Origin: Fusobacterium sp. SYSU M8D902
Lineage (GTDB): Bacteria; Fusobacteriota; Fusobacteriia; Fusobacteriales; Fusobacteriaceae
Direction: 5' to 3'
Length of the DNA: 53,831 nt
Assembly (NCBI RefSeq): GCF_040199715.1
Contig: NZ_JBEFNA010000014.1
Span: forward strand, 1-53,831
Shown here: in pieces, positions 27,192-37,541 of the stretch
Position numbering within the stretch: position 1 is the first letter of the stretch
How the letters are laid out: each line of letters begins with the position of its first letter
Made by a program: the position numbers and the translations under genes
The notes under the pieces: generated by a model
What the model was told of the DNA's origin: nothing
What the model saw: only the letters and a program-made list of their open reading frames with translations
The model's database searches: none

Positions 27192-28414
27192 ATGTCTCTC
27201 CCCTCCACTCCAAATAATTCAGGCTTTTTCAAATTAAATACATTTACAAAAGTCAATAAAAGAATTTTTGTTATTGTTATTGCAGTAAACATAGATGCAA
27301 GTGTACCTATTGTCAATGTTACAGCAAATCCTTTTACTGGTCCTGTTCCAAATGTAAATAAAATCGTTGTAATTATAAGTGTTGTTAGGTTTGAGTCAAA
27401 TATTGCTACAAATCCCTTGCTAAATCCTGTATTTATACCATTTATTACAGTATTTCCTAATCTTAACTCCTCTTTTATTCTTTCAAAGATAATTACATTG
27501 GCGTCAACTGCCATTCCCGCTGAAAGAATAAGTCCTGCTATACCAGGTAGTGTCAATGTAGCATCTATGAAATTTAATGCTCCAAAAGTTGTTAAACCAA
27601 AAATTACTAGTGCTATATCTGCTACAATTCCAGGTAATCTATAGAATACTATCATAAATATTCCAATCAATCCCATTGCAAACATTGCAGCTTTTTTACT
27701 CTGTGCTATAGATTCATCTCCTAGAGAAGCTCCTACTGTTCTTGTCTCTACTATCTCTGCTTTTACTGGAAGTGCTCCTGCATTCAATAGTGTTGCTGTA
27801 GCTTTTGCCTCTTCTACTGTATAGTTTCCTGTAATTACTCCACTTCCACTTGGAATTTCAGAGTTAATCATAGGTGCTGTTTGTATTGTTCCATCAAGTG
27901 TTATTGCCAATTGTTTTCCAATATTATTTCTTGTTATCTCAGCAAATTTTATAGCCCCATCTTGATTCATCTCAAATTGTATCTGTGGTCTTCCTAAGTT
28001 ATCATAAGAAACATCAGCTTTTTTTAATGCTCCACCAGTTAGTAGAGTCTCTCCTAACGTTCCATCTGGATTCATTATTCTAAACTCCAATAGAGCTGTT
28101 TTTCCTATCATTTTTATAGCATCTTCTGTATTGCTAATTCCTGGTAACTCAACTATTACCTTTGTATCTCCAGCTTTTTGAACCACTGATTCAGCTACTC
28201 CCAAACCATTGATTCTTCTGTCCAATACCTCTATCAGTCTATCCATTGCCTCTGAGTCTATAGTGACTCCCTCTTCTGGTACTGCCTCTAAGACAACGTA
28301 TACTCCACCTTTTAAGTCTAGTCCTAATTTTGTTGGCTTAGCAAAGCTTAACCAGATAGCTCCACAGACTACCATTATTACAAGAAGTAATCTCATCATT
28401 AATTTTGAACTCAT
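27182..28414 (-). CDS. secD: Protein translocase subunit SecD
   Basis: 410 residues. A first helix (about 6-23), the GLDLKGGVYVVLEA motif, a periplasmic domain with DRRINGLGV and VELPG, then five helices containing AGLILSAGMAVDANVIIFERIKEEL. It is shorter than E. coli SecD, as is common outside proteobacteria. The ATG at 28414 has GGAGGAG five bases upstream; the frame extends four codons to a TTG that overlaps the Shine-Dalgarno. It follows ruvX. Confidence 0.97.
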   Translation of the reverse strand: MSSKLMMRLLLVIMVVCGAIWLSFAKPTKLGLDLKGGVYVVLEAVPEEGVTIDSEAMDRLIEVLDRRINGLGVAESVVQKAGDTKVIVELPGISNTEDAIKMIGKTALLEFRIMNPDGTLGETLLTGGALKKADVSYDNLGRPQIQFEMNQDGAIKFAEITRNNIGKQLAITLDGTIQTAPMINSEIPSGSGVITGNYTVEEAKATATLLNAGALPVKAEIVETRTVGASLGDESIAQSKKAAMFAMGLIGIFMIVFYRLPGIVADIALVIFGLTTFGALNFIDATLTLPGIAGLILSAGMAVDANVIIFERIKEELRLGNTVINGINTGFSKGFVAIFDSNLTTLIITTILFTFGTGPVKGFAVTLTIGTLASMFTAITITKILLLTFVNVFNLKKPELFGVEGRDICK

Positions 28415-28429
28415 CTTCTCCTCCAAATT

Positions 28430-28849
28430 CTATTTTTTTCTATCTAGGAAACTTTGAAGTATGATTGCTGCTGCTACTTTATCAACTACTTTTCTTTTTT
28501 CTAAGGCTCCTTTTTTATTAGTCTCATTTAAAAGTCTGTCTGCTGAAACAGTAGTTAGCCTCTCATCAACTTCAAATATCTCCAATCCATCAATATTCTT
28601 ATTGAGTTTTTCTATGAATTCCCTTACTTTTTCAGCTTGTCTCTTCTCTGTACCGTCCAAGCTTTTTGGTATACCTACTACAAGTGATTTTGTATTCTCC
28701 TGTACTAGTATCTCCTCTATCCTTTTTACTGCCTTTACTTTTCTTCTGTCAATAACTTCAAGGGGAGTGGCTAATATCCCCATTATATCAGATTTAGCCA
28801 CACCTATTCTCACATCACCAACATCTAAGGCAACATATTTTTTATACAT
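28430..28849 (-). CDS. ruvX: YqgF/RuvX family RNase H-fold nuclease
   Basis: 139 residues of the RNase H fold. The expected acidic active-site residues are Asp9 in ALDVGDVRIGVAKSD, Glu in VDERLTT and Asp in VVDKVAAAIILQ. The family acts as a putative Holliday-junction resolvase or in 16S rRNA 5' maturation. It lies directly behind alaS, as in many bacteria. The ATG has AAGGGG, which overlaps the end of alaS. Confidence 0.93.
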   Translation of the reverse strand: MYKKYVALDVGDVRIGVAKSDIMGILATPLEVIDRRKVKAVKRIEEILVQENTKSLVVGIPKSLDGTEKRQAEKVREFIEKLNKNIDGLEIFEVDERLTTVSADRLLNETNKKGALEKRKVVDKVAAAIILQSFLDRKK

Positions 28850-28858
28850 TTTTACCCC

Positions 28859-31459
28859 TTATAATAAAGTTTTTAGAGTTTCTCTTACTTTTGCCACTGC
28901 CTCATCTATTTTACTAGCATCTTTTCCCCCAGCTTGAGCAAAATCAGGTCTTCCTCCACCATTTCCACCAGCTATTTGAGCTGCTTCTTTAACTAGGTTT
29001 CCAGCTTTAGCTTTTCCAATTAAATCTTTAGTTACTCCTACAGCAAAAACTGCTTTATCTTCACCAGAAGCTAGTACAACTACACAACTTCCTAATTTCT
29101 CTTTTAATGAGTCTACCATCTGTCTTAACTCTTCAGCTGTTTTATCTTTAAAAGTTTTAATTACAACTTTTACTCCATTGATCTCTTCAGCAGCATCATT
29201 TAATGATCCAGCTTCAAAGTTAGTTATTTTTGCTTTTAATGTTTCAATCTCTTTTGTATTTTCTCTTAAAGTTTCAGCCATTTTTTCAACTCTCTCAGCT
29301 ACGTTTGCTTCGTCAGCCTTTACAGTTTTAGCTATCTCTTTTAATGTTTTCTCTAATTTTTTAACTAGTTCATAAGCTCCAAGTCCTGTAACTGCCTCTA
29401 TTCTTCTTACTCCTGCAGCTATTCCACTCTCAGATTCTATTTTGAATAATCCTATCTTAGCTATGTTGTCTATATGAGTTCCACCACAAAGTTCTATTGA
29501 AAAGTCCTCTACTTTTACTACTCTTACAACATCTCCATACTTGTCACCAAATAGAGCCATTGCTCCCTCTTTTTTAGCTTCATCCATACTCATATCTTTA
29601 ATAGTTACTGCTAAAGATTCGGCTATTTTTTCATTTACAAGGTTTTCAACTTTCTCTAACTCTTCAGCTGTCATTGCTTCATAATGGTTAAAGTCAAATC
29701 TTAATCTTTCACTATTTACAAATGATCCAGCTTGTTGTACGTGAGTTCCTAATACCTCTCTTAATGCTTTGTGTAATAGGTGAGTTGCAGTATGGTTTTT
29801 AGCAGTTGATACTCTGCTTAATTTATCTACTTCTAATAGATACTCCTCTCCCTCTTTTGCTTCACCTTTTACTATCTCAACAGTATGTGTAAATATTCCT
29901 TTTTGTTTTTGAACATCTACAACTTTTCCTTCAAATCCATTTCCTGAGATTGTTCCATTGTCTGAAGCTTGTCCTCCTGACTCTCCATAGAAAGGTGTTA
30001 CATCAAAGATCATTTGAGTTTTTCCATCTTTTGAAACTCTTATGCTTAATAATTTAGCTGTTTCTCTCAATGTTTCATATCCTACGAATTTAGTTGCTCC
30101 ATACTTGTCATAGAACTCCTCTATAAAGCTATCTTGTCCTTTTTCCATAATAACTTCTCTAGCTGATCTTGCTTTTTCTTTTTGCTCTTCCATCTTAGCT
30201 TCAAACTCTTCTCTTGAAACTTCTACAGCATTCTCTTCACAGATCTCTTCAGTTAATTCATAAGGGAATCCATAAGTATCATATAGTTTGAAAGTTATAT
30301 CTCCAGAAAGTTTTTTTCCACCCTCTGCTTTAAGTTTCTCTATCTCTTGGCTTACTAATTGTATTCCTTGATCAAGAGTACGAGAGAATTTCTCCTCTTC
30401 GATTTTTACAACTTTTTTAATATGCTCTAAATTCTCTTTTAAATCTGGATAAGCTTCTGACATCATCTCTACAACTTTATCTACCATTTTATATAGGAAT
30501 AACTCTGATTGTCCTAATAATCTTCCGTGTCTTACAGCTCTTCTTAGTATTCTTCTCAATACATAACCTCTTCCTTCATTTGAAGGTATTACTCCATCAT
30601 TTATTAAGAAAGTAACAGCTCTTGAGTGGTCAGTTATAACTTTTAATGAGAAGTTAGTCTCTTTATCCTCTCCATATTTTCTACCTGTTAATCTTCCAGC
30701 CTCTTCAACTAATGGGAATAATAGATCTGTTTCAAAGTTATTTGATTTTCCTTGAACCATAGCAGTTACTCTCTCTAATCCTGCACCTGTATCTATATTT
30801 TTCTTAGGTAGTGGCTCAAGACTTCCATCTTCCATTCTATTCCATTCAGTGAATACTAAGTTCCAAATCTCTATGAAACGGTTATCTGTTCCTTCATCAC
30901 CAAGTTTAGAGTTCTCATCTCCACCATAAGCTGGTCCTAAATCTACGTGTATCTCTGAACAAGGTCCACAAGATCCTGTTGGTCCTGCTGCCCACCAGTT
31001 TTCATCTTCTCCTAATCTAACTATTCTCTCTTTAGGGAAGTTACATTTCTCTATCCATATTTTTTCTGCCTCATCATCAGTTGTAAATACAGATACCCAT
31101 AATTTATCTTTATCTAGTCCTAATACTTCTGTTACAAACTCCCAAGACCATACTATAGCTTCCTCTTTGAAGTAATCTCCAAATGAGAAGTTTCCTAGCA
31201 TCTCAAAAAATGTATGGTGTCTTGCTGTTCTTCCAACGTTTTCTAGGTCATTTGTTCTTATTGATTTTTGGTAAGTTGTTACTCTTGGATACGGAGCTTC
31301 CTTTTGTCCTAAAAAGTATGGTTTGAAAGGCACCATTCCAGCCACTGTTAATAAAAGTGTTGGATCATCTGGTATTAAAGATGCACTCTCAAAATGTTTG
31401 TGTTGTTTTTTCTTAAAGAATTCAATAAACTCTTTTCTAATTTGATTTCCTGTTAACAT
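28859..31459 (-). CDS. alaS: Alanyl-tRNA synthetase
   Basis: 866 residues, full length. The class II catalytic core (about 1-240) includes ARHHTFFEMLGNFSFGDYFK. The tRNA-recognition domain follows to about 460, then the editing domain with the zinc-binding HTATHLLHKAL and CGGTH motifs, and the C-terminal oligomerisation domain ending in GGNGGGRPDFAQAGGKD. All key motifs are intact. The ATG has GGAGG. No T-box leader is visible: only 36 bp separate it from lptB. Confidence 0.98.
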   Translation of the reverse strand: MLTGNQIRKEFIEFFKKKQHKHFESASLIPDDPTLLLTVAGMVPFKPYFLGQKEAPYPRVTTYQKSIRTNDLENVGRTARHHTFFEMLGNFSFGDYFKEEAIVWSWEFVTEVLGLDKDKLWVSVFTTDDEAEKIWIEKCNFPKERIVRLGEDENWWAAGPTGSCGPCSEIHVDLGPAYGGDENSKLGDEGTDNRFIEIWNLVFTEWNRMEDGSLEPLPKKNIDTGAGLERVTAMVQGKSNNFETDLLFPLVEEAGRLTGRKYGEDKETNFSLKVITDHSRAVTFLINDGVIPSNEGRGYVLRRILRRAVRHGRLLGQSELFLYKMVDKVVEMMSEAYPDLKENLEHIKKVVKIEEEKFSRTLDQGIQLVSQEIEKLKAEGGKKLSGDITFKLYDTYGFPYELTEEICEENAVEVSREEFEAKMEEQKEKARSAREVIMEKGQDSFIEEFYDKYGATKFVGYETLRETAKLLSIRVSKDGKTQMIFDVTPFYGESGGQASDNGTISGNGFEGKVVDVQKQKGIFTHTVEIVKGEAKEGEEYLLEVDKLSRVSTAKNHTATHLLHKALREVLGTHVQQAGSFVNSERLRFDFNHYEAMTAEELEKVENLVNEKIAESLAVTIKDMSMDEAKKEGAMALFGDKYGDVVRVVKVEDFSIELCGGTHIDNIAKIGLFKIESESGIAAGVRRIEAVTGLGAYELVKKLEKTLKEIAKTVKADEANVAERVEKMAETLRENTKEIETLKAKITNFEAGSLNDAAEEINGVKVVIKTFKDKTAEELRQMVDSLKEKLGSCVVVLASGEDKAVFAVGVTKDLIGKAKAGNLVKEAAQIAGGNGGGRPDFAQAGGKDASKIDEAVAKVRETLKTLL

Positions 31460-31495
31460 AGTTCCTCCGTTTTTTTATTCTATTTTTATTTATTT

Positions 31496-32221
31496 TTAAT
31501 CTAATTTAAATTTTTCACCTAAGTAGATCTTTCTCGCTGTTTCATTATTTGCTATCTCTTGAGGTGTTCCACTTATAATAACTTTTCCTTGTGCCATAAT
31601 ATAGGCCTTCTCAGTTATTCTCAATGTCTCTCTTACACTGTGGTCAGTTATTAATATCCCCAACCCTCTCTCTTTTAAATATCTTATTATCTGTTGAATA
31701 TCCTCAACTGCAATAGGATCAACTCCTGCAAATGGTTCATCAAGTAGAATAAAGTTAGGATTATTCGCTATTGTTCTAGCTATCTCTACCCTTCTTCTCT
31801 CTCCACCAGATAGTGAAAATCCCAAAGATTTTCTTACATGAGTTAATTTAAACTCCTCCATAAGCTTATCAATCATCTCAAGTTGTTCCTTCTTGCTGAC
31901 AGATTTCATCTCCAATACTGCTGCAATATTCTCCTCTACAGTTAGATTTCTAAATATTGAAGGCTCTTGTGCTAGGTACCCAACTCCCATATTAGCTCTC
32001 TTATACATAGGATAATCTGTTACATCTATATTATCACAAAAAACCTTACCACTATCAGGTTTTACTATCCCAGTTATCATATAGAAAGTTGTTGTTTTTC
32101 CAGCTCCATTAGGACCCAATAGTCCCACTATTTCACCTTTTTTTACTTCTAAACTTACATTATCTACAACTTTTCTCTTCTTGTAACTTTTACATAGATT
32201 TTGAGCTGATAAATTTATCAT
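31496..32221 (-). CDS. lptB: LPS export ABC transporter ATPase LptB
   Basis: 241 residues. Walker A GPNGAGKTTT (about 35-44), Q-loop near YLAQEP, signature LSGGERRRVEIAR, Walker B FILLDEPFAGVDP and switch His in ITDHSVRE. The C-terminal end GTPQEIANNETARKIYLGEKF is the LptB hallmark. It drives LPS extraction with LptF and LptG. The gene follows the LptA-like gene by 10 bp, the same pairing as lptA-lptB in proteobacteria. Confidence 0.97.
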   Translation of the reverse strand: MINLSAQNLCKSYKKRKVVDNVSLEVKKGEIVGLLGPNGAGKTTTFYMITGIVKPDSGKVFCDNIDVTDYPMYKRANMGVGYLAQEPSIFRNLTVEENIAAVLEMKSVSKKEQLEMIDKLMEEFKLTHVRKSLGFSLSGGERRRVEIARTIANNPNFILLDEPFAGVDPIAVEDIQQIIRYLKERGLGILITDHSVRETLRITEKAYIMAQGKVIISGTPQEIANNETARKIYLGEKFKLD

Positions 32222-32231
32222 ACTTCTCTCC

Positions 32232-34916
32232 TTATTTTTTATAGTCTACATATACATTTCCAGAGGCTTTAATCTTCTTAGTATTCATATTATATATTCC
32301 TCTATCTGCTTGAACTATTGACTCATTATTCTCTATCTCTACATTTCCAATAAGTTCCAATGTTCCTTCGACTTTCTTTATTATTCCTCTATCTGCAGTA
32401 ATATTAGTCAATCCATACTCAGAATTATTATTATCTATGTGAACATTTCCAATTAGAGTGGCTATATTTTTATCTGTATCTACCTCTGCAACTGAAGATG
32501 TAATCACTGTCTTTCCATTTTGCTCATCTGTTAAGATCAACTTTGTATTCTCTTTAGAAAATACCAGCTTTCTTCCTGTATCTATCTCAATATAATCAGA
32601 TTCCAATCTCTTATCCTCTTGTACAAATACAGCATTATCTCTTATCTCACTTCTCAATATCTCATATTTACCATCATTTTTGAAGTATACTCTTGCAAAA
32701 TCACCCTTAAATGTTGTAATCACACCCTTATCTACTATATGACCATTTACATTTCCAGTGAAATCTATTATCATCTCATTTAAATTTCCATCTATCTTAT
32801 CAGAGATAAATCTATCTCCATTTACAGTTGTAATATCAGATTTATTACCTTTTAAAATACCTGTTTTTTTATTAAAAGTACCATTATCTCCTCTAAAAGT
32901 AAAGTCTTTATAATCTATTGTATACTTAACTAAAGATCTTACAATCTCCTCTTTTGGGTAAACCTCTACCCTTTCTCCTTTAAAAGTAGAATCTATATCT
33001 TTCATTACAACATTTCCTTCAAATAGGGCTTTCTCTTCCTTTGAAAAATATGTCATTTTCTTACTTGTAAGTGTACTAGCATCACTCTTTCCATTAAAAT
33101 TATCCCCTATAAATTTAGAGGTTTTAGTACTATATACACCTTTACTCATATCTCCAAAAGTTTTTCCATCTTTAGTTCTAAACTTTATTTTTTGTGGGAT
33201 ATAAACATTCTCATCTTTTATATTATATTTAGCTTTTTCAGAGTCAATTATTACATCTTCACTCTCAATATGTAAGTTTCCATCAATCTCTAAATACTCT
33301 TTATCTTTAAAAGTAAAGTTATCTCCACTGATCTTTATTCCCTCTTTTGGATTTTCAATGTTTATATTACTTCCCAACTTTCCAAATCCAGTTTTAGTAT
33401 TATAATTCAGATCTCTACCCTTAGCTATATAATCATTTCCTTGAAGAGTTACATCTCCTTCACTTAAAAACTCCCCTGTTTCTTGATTGTATTTAGCATC
33501 ATTTCCAACAAAAGTTATATCATTTTCTAGAGACTTAATTTTATATCTCCCTTTTATTGTAGCATTTTTATCTATCCCTGTATAGTCAATACTATCTCCA
33601 CTCAATAGATATTTCTTATCTTCCATAAGAGCATTGCCAATTACTGAGCTATCACGAGTTTCAGTATTATAGGCGATCTTATCTCCTTGTAGTTTTTGGT
33701 TCTTACTCTTATCCAATAAATAACCTTTTACAATTTTTATATCTTTTGTCATATCATTAAAATATAACTCTGATCCAGCACTCTCATACTTAGGTCCAGA
33801 AAAACTGTATTTTCCATCAGTTGTTAACTCTTTACTCTCTGTGTTATAATTAAATACTTTTGTTATTAACTCCCCATCATTAGATGTATATCTCACATCT
33901 TTTTTTCCTGAAAGAGTCATCACCTTAGTATTGTCATCATATACTAACTTATCACCACTGATTTTTTCTCCCTTAGTTGAATATCCATTGATATTTCCAT
34001 TGAGAGTCAAAATCTTACTCTTTACATTATAAGTTCCATTATCTCCTTCGAAAGAGTACACTCCATTGCTTCCTTTTATCTTCCCTACAATATTTAGTAT
34101 ATCACTCTCTCCTGCTTTATCTAATTTTTCAGCATAAACCTTAAATCCATCTACCTCTATCACTAGATTTTTAGAGATTTTTAAAGCTTCTGTATCCTCC
34201 TTTAGATAAAGAGAGTCTGCAGAAAGTTTTACATCTTTATAAGTCACTGTATATGGTTCCCAAGCTTCTAATATCTTATCTTCTAAAGTATATCTCAAAG
34301 TTTTAAAATTACCATCTACCAGTCCTATGTTTTCTCCTCTTCCCTCTAATCTTATATTATCAGAAAGTATAACTATTTTGGAAAGATCATCATAGTCTCC
34401 CTTATCTCCTATGATTGCTACATCTTTATTCTCTAATGTCACATCTTTAGTCAAATTGATATAGCTCATTTTAGAGTTAGTTATAAAGTTTTGTCCTGAT
34501 ATTTTTATACCTTTTTGTTCATTGATTGCTGTAACTCCTGTATTTGATGTTACCTCATCTTTCAACTTATTGTAATCTATATTTTCAGCTTTAAAACTCC
34601 AACCATTAGTTGCAACTCCAAGTATATTACTCTTTAAAGCTAGGTTTCTAACCTTGTCTATAAATGCGTTATCTCCACTGATAAGCATATCATTAACTTT
34701 GGCTTTCGCCTTTTCAAATCCAGTTTCATTTGCTTTTATATAATCTTTTTGTTTCTCAGCTTCCACTTCGTAGTCATCATTTTTATAAGTTACATTGGTT
34801 GTCTCTATAACCTGTTCGTTCTCTCCCAAGTTTTTCTCTTCTCCAAAGTAATTAAAATAACCTAAAATGACTACAGTAACAATACCTACTATATACCCTA
34901 TCTTTTTCTTTTCCAT
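32232..34916 (-). CDS. Giant membrane-anchored LptA/OstA-like protein
   Basis: 894 residues. One membrane helix at about 5-22 anchors the N terminus, then everything is predicted periplasmic and built of many short beta-strand repeats of the OstA/LptA type: alternating phrases such as LEGRGENIGLVDG, KISGDKLVYDDNTK, FEGNVVMKDIDST and a last LELIGNVEIENNESIVQADR. LptA is normally about 180 residues and LptC about 190, so this is four to five times longer and combines an LptC-like anchor with an LptA-like bridge. It sits beside lptB, which supports a role in carrying LPS across the periplasm. Its start overlaps the stop region of mutS. The function is inferred from family and context. Confidence 0.8.
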   Translation of the reverse strand: MEKKKIGYIVGIVTVVILGYFNYFGEEKNLGENEQVIETTNVTYKNDDYEVEAEKQKDYIKANETGFEKAKAKVNDMLISGDNAFIDKVRNLALKSNILGVATNGWSFKAENIDYNKLKDEVTSNTGVTAINEQKGIKISGQNFITNSKMSYINLTKDVTLENKDVAIIGDKGDYDDLSKIVILSDNIRLEGRGENIGLVDGNFKTLRYTLEDKILEAWEPYTVTYKDVKLSADSLYLKEDTEALKISKNLVIEVDGFKVYAEKLDKAGESDILNIVGKIKGSNGVYSFEGDNGTYNVKSKILTLNGNINGYSTKGEKISGDKLVYDDNTKVMTLSGKKDVRYTSNDGELITKVFNYNTESKELTTDGKYSFSGPKYESAGSELYFNDMTKDIKIVKGYLLDKSKNQKLQGDKIAYNTETRDSSVIGNALMEDKKYLLSGDSIDYTGIDKNATIKGRYKIKSLENDITFVGNDAKYNQETGEFLSEGDVTLQGNDYIAKGRDLNYNTKTGFGKLGSNINIENPKEGIKISGDNFTFKDKEYLEIDGNLHIESEDVIIDSEKAKYNIKDENVYIPQKIKFRTKDGKTFGDMSKGVYSTKTSKFIGDNFNGKSDASTLTSKKMTYFSKEEKALFEGNVVMKDIDSTFKGERVEVYPKEEIVRSLVKYTIDYKDFTFRGDNGTFNKKTGILKGNKSDITTVNGDRFISDKIDGNLNEMIIDFTGNVNGHIVDKGVITTFKGDFARVYFKNDGKYEILRSEIRDNAVFVQEDKRLESDYIEIDTGRKLVFSKENTKLILTDEQNGKTVITSSVAEVDTDKNIATLIGNVHIDNNNSEYGLTNITADRGIIKKVEGTLELIGNVEIENNESIVQADRGIYNMNTKKIKASGNVYVDYKK

Positions 34917-34919
34917 AAT

Positions 34920-37541
34920 TTAACTCCCATTCAATATTTTTTTCAACTCATTAAGTTTTAATAACGCTTCTAATGGTGTTAACTTTTCAGGTTCTATCTC
35001 ATCTAAAACCCTCATTACTATTTTTTGCTCTTTAGTTAGCTCTTTTCCTTTTAACTCCTCTTTTTTATCAACAACCTCTTTCTTTTCTGAAGTTATTCCA
35101 AAAAGAAGTAACTGCTCTCCACCCAGCTTTTTCTCTACAATCTCTTTTCTCTCTTCCAATCTTTTCAAAATACTTTTAGATCTATCCAAGATCGTCTTAG
35201 GTAGTCCAGCTAATCTTGCCACTTCAATTCCATAAGACTTATCTGCTCCACCTTTTACTATCTCTCTTAAAAAAATTATATCCTTTTCATCTTCCTTAAC
35301 CTCTATTCTGAAATTTTCAGCTTTTTCAAGCTTATCTTCCAACTGTGTTAATTCGTGATAGTGAGTTGCAAATATTGTTTTAGCTCCTATTTTATCGTGA
35401 ATATACTCTGTTATTGCAGTGGCTATTGAAATCCCGTCAAAAGTTGAGGTTCCTCTCCCTATCTCATCTAAAATGATAAAAGATCTCTTTGTAGCACTAT
35501 TCACTATATTTGCTACCTCACTCATCTCCAACATAAAGGTAGATTGACCTGAAAGTAGATCATCACTTGCTCCAACTCTTGTGAATATCTTATCCACCAA
35601 ACCTATTTTTGCATAGTTAGCTGGAACATATGAGCCTATATGAGCCATTATTATTATCAGGGCCACCTGCTTCATATAAGTAGATTTTCCCGACATATTT
35701 GGTCCTGTCAAAATTATTATCTCTTTTTTATCGTCAAATACTATATTATTTTTTACAAATTCTCCAGCTGGAATCAATTTTTCTACTATTGGATGTCTTC
35801 CAGCTATAATCTCTATATCCTCTCCATCATTAATCTCAGGCTGAATATATGAGTTTTTTACAGCTATATATGCAAAATCTGTTATTACATCTAAATATGA
35901 GATCTTGTAAGCTAGATCCTGTAATATCTCACGATATTTTTTTATCTCGCTAGTCAACTCTTTAAAAAGGTAGTATTCCAAGCTCTCTATTCTCTCTTTA
36001 GCATTTAAAACTTTTTCCTCATACTCTTTTAAATCTGGAACAATGTATCTTTCAGCATTAGCTAAAGTCTGCTTTCTGATATAGTCCTCTGGAACCAGTG
36101 ACGAATTGGCTTTTGTTACTTCGATAAAATATCCAAATACCTTATTATACTTTATCTTAAGTCCCTTTATTCCAGTTCTCTCTCTCTCCCTATTCTCTAT
36201 TTCGAGAATATAGTCTTTTCCATCTCTTGAGATGCCATGTAACTCATCTAGATCACTGTTATAACCTGATCTTATCACTCCTCCCTCTCTTATTGAAAAA
36301 GGTGGTTCATCTACAATGGCTTTCTCTATCAAATTATATATCTCTATTAAGCTTTTTACCTCAATATTGAAGATCGGATTTCCCTTTAAAGTTTTAAATA
36401 TCTCCAAAGAATTTTTAATAGAAGTTTTTAAAGCTATCAAGTCTCTTCCATTCTCAGTCTCTAAAATAAGCTTTCCAATTATTCTTTCGATATCATATAT
36501 ATCTTTTAAACTCTCTCTTACCTCTTCTCTAACTAATACACTCTCTATAAAAAAGGCTGTATCTCTCTGTCTCTCTCTTATCTTTTCAATATCCAATAAC
36601 GGATTTTTTAAAAATTTCTTTAAAAGTCTACTTCCCATAGAGGTCATACACTGATCCATTACCCAAAGCAGAGTTCCAGCACTATTTTTTTCTCTCTGAT
36701 TATCTATTATATCCAAGTTTCTTTGAGTTGTAATGTTTAGTTCCATCACATTTTGACTATTCACATATACAACCTCTGTAACTGGAAGTTCTTTACCTTT
36801 TTGTAAGTCTGATACATATTCCAATACCATAGTTGCTACAGATATAGCCCCTTTTCTATTTTTCAATCCATAACTTTCCAAAGAGATCACTTTAAAATAC
36901 TCCTTTAGATACTCTTCAGGCTTTTTACGTTCCACAGTTTTTGTAAACTTTATCTCATTTAAAGAGTTTTGTTTTTTAAACTCATCTATATAAATATCAT
37001 ATGATCTCTCATCTAATACTATCTCTTTTGGAGCTATCTTATTGATCTCTCCCAACAGTTTAAAAAATATATCTTCTCCTACTATCTCAGTAGTTTTAAA
37101 CTCCCCAGTAGTTATATCAAGATAAGCTAAAGCTCCACACTCTTCAGTAATTTTTATCCCCATAAGATAGTTATTACTCTTCTCATCTAAAAAATCTGTA
37201 TCTATTATTGTTCCAGGAGTTATTACTCTAGTTACCTCTCTTTTTACAATTCCTTTTGCTGACTTTGGATCTTCAACTTGATCACATATTGCTACCTTGT
37301 AGCCTTTATTTACCAACTTAGCTATATATGAAGCCACTGAATGGTATGGTATCCCAGCTAATGGAACATCATATCCCTTCTCTCTATTTCTACTTGTAAG
37401 AGTGAGTCCTAATTCTTTTGAAGCTGTAACAGCATCATCAAAAAACATCTCATAAAAATCTCCTAATCTAAAAAACAATATACTGTCTGTGTATTGAGAT
37501 TTTATCTCTTTATACTGACTCATAAGTGGCGTTTCTGCCAT
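34920..37541 (-). CDS. mutS: DNA mismatch repair protein MutS
   Basis: Recognises mismatches. 873 residues with the mismatch-binding N-terminal domain (GDFYEMFFDDA, the Phe-x-Glu wedge, near residues 26-36), connector, lever, clamp and the ATPase domain: Walker A GPNMSGKSTYMKQ, Walker B FIILDEIGRGTSTFDG and ATHYHEL. It is the full-length MutS1 type; mutL is not adjacent. Its ATG overlaps the stop of dus by one base (TAATG) and GGGAG lies about 11 bases upstream. Confidence 0.98.
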   Translation of the reverse strand: MAETPLMSQYKEIKSQYTDSILFFRLGDFYEMFFDDAVTASKELGLTLTSRNREKGYDVPLAGIPYHSVASYIAKLVNKGYKVAICDQVEDPKSAKGIVKREVTRVITPGTIIDTDFLDEKSNNYLMGIKITEECGALAYLDITTGEFKTTEIVGEDIFFKLLGEINKIAPKEIVLDERSYDIYIDEFKKQNSLNEIKFTKTVERKKPEEYLKEYFKVISLESYGLKNRKGAISVATMVLEYVSDLQKGKELPVTEVVYVNSQNVMELNITTQRNLDIIDNQREKNSAGTLLWVMDQCMTSMGSRLLKKFLKNPLLDIEKIRERQRDTAFFIESVLVREEVRESLKDIYDIERIIGKLILETENGRDLIALKTSIKNSLEIFKTLKGNPIFNIEVKSLIEIYNLIEKAIVDEPPFSIREGGVIRSGYNSDLDELHGISRDGKDYILEIENRERERTGIKGLKIKYNKVFGYFIEVTKANSSLVPEDYIRKQTLANAERYIVPDLKEYEEKVLNAKERIESLEYYLFKELTSEIKKYREILQDLAYKISYLDVITDFAYIAVKNSYIQPEINDGEDIEIIAGRHPIVEKLIPAGEFVKNNIVFDDKKEIIILTGPNMSGKSTYMKQVALIIIMAHIGSYVPANYAKIGLVDKIFTRVGASDDLLSGQSTFMLEMSEVANIVNSATKRSFIILDEIGRGTSTFDGISIATAITEYIHDKIGAKTIFATHYHELTQLEDKLEKAENFRIEVKEDEKDIIFLREIVKGGADKSYGIEVARLAGLPKTILDRSKSILKRLEERKEIVEKKLGGEQLLLFGITSEKKEVVDKKEELKGKELTKEQKIVMRVLDEIEPEKLTPLEALLKLNELKKILNGS

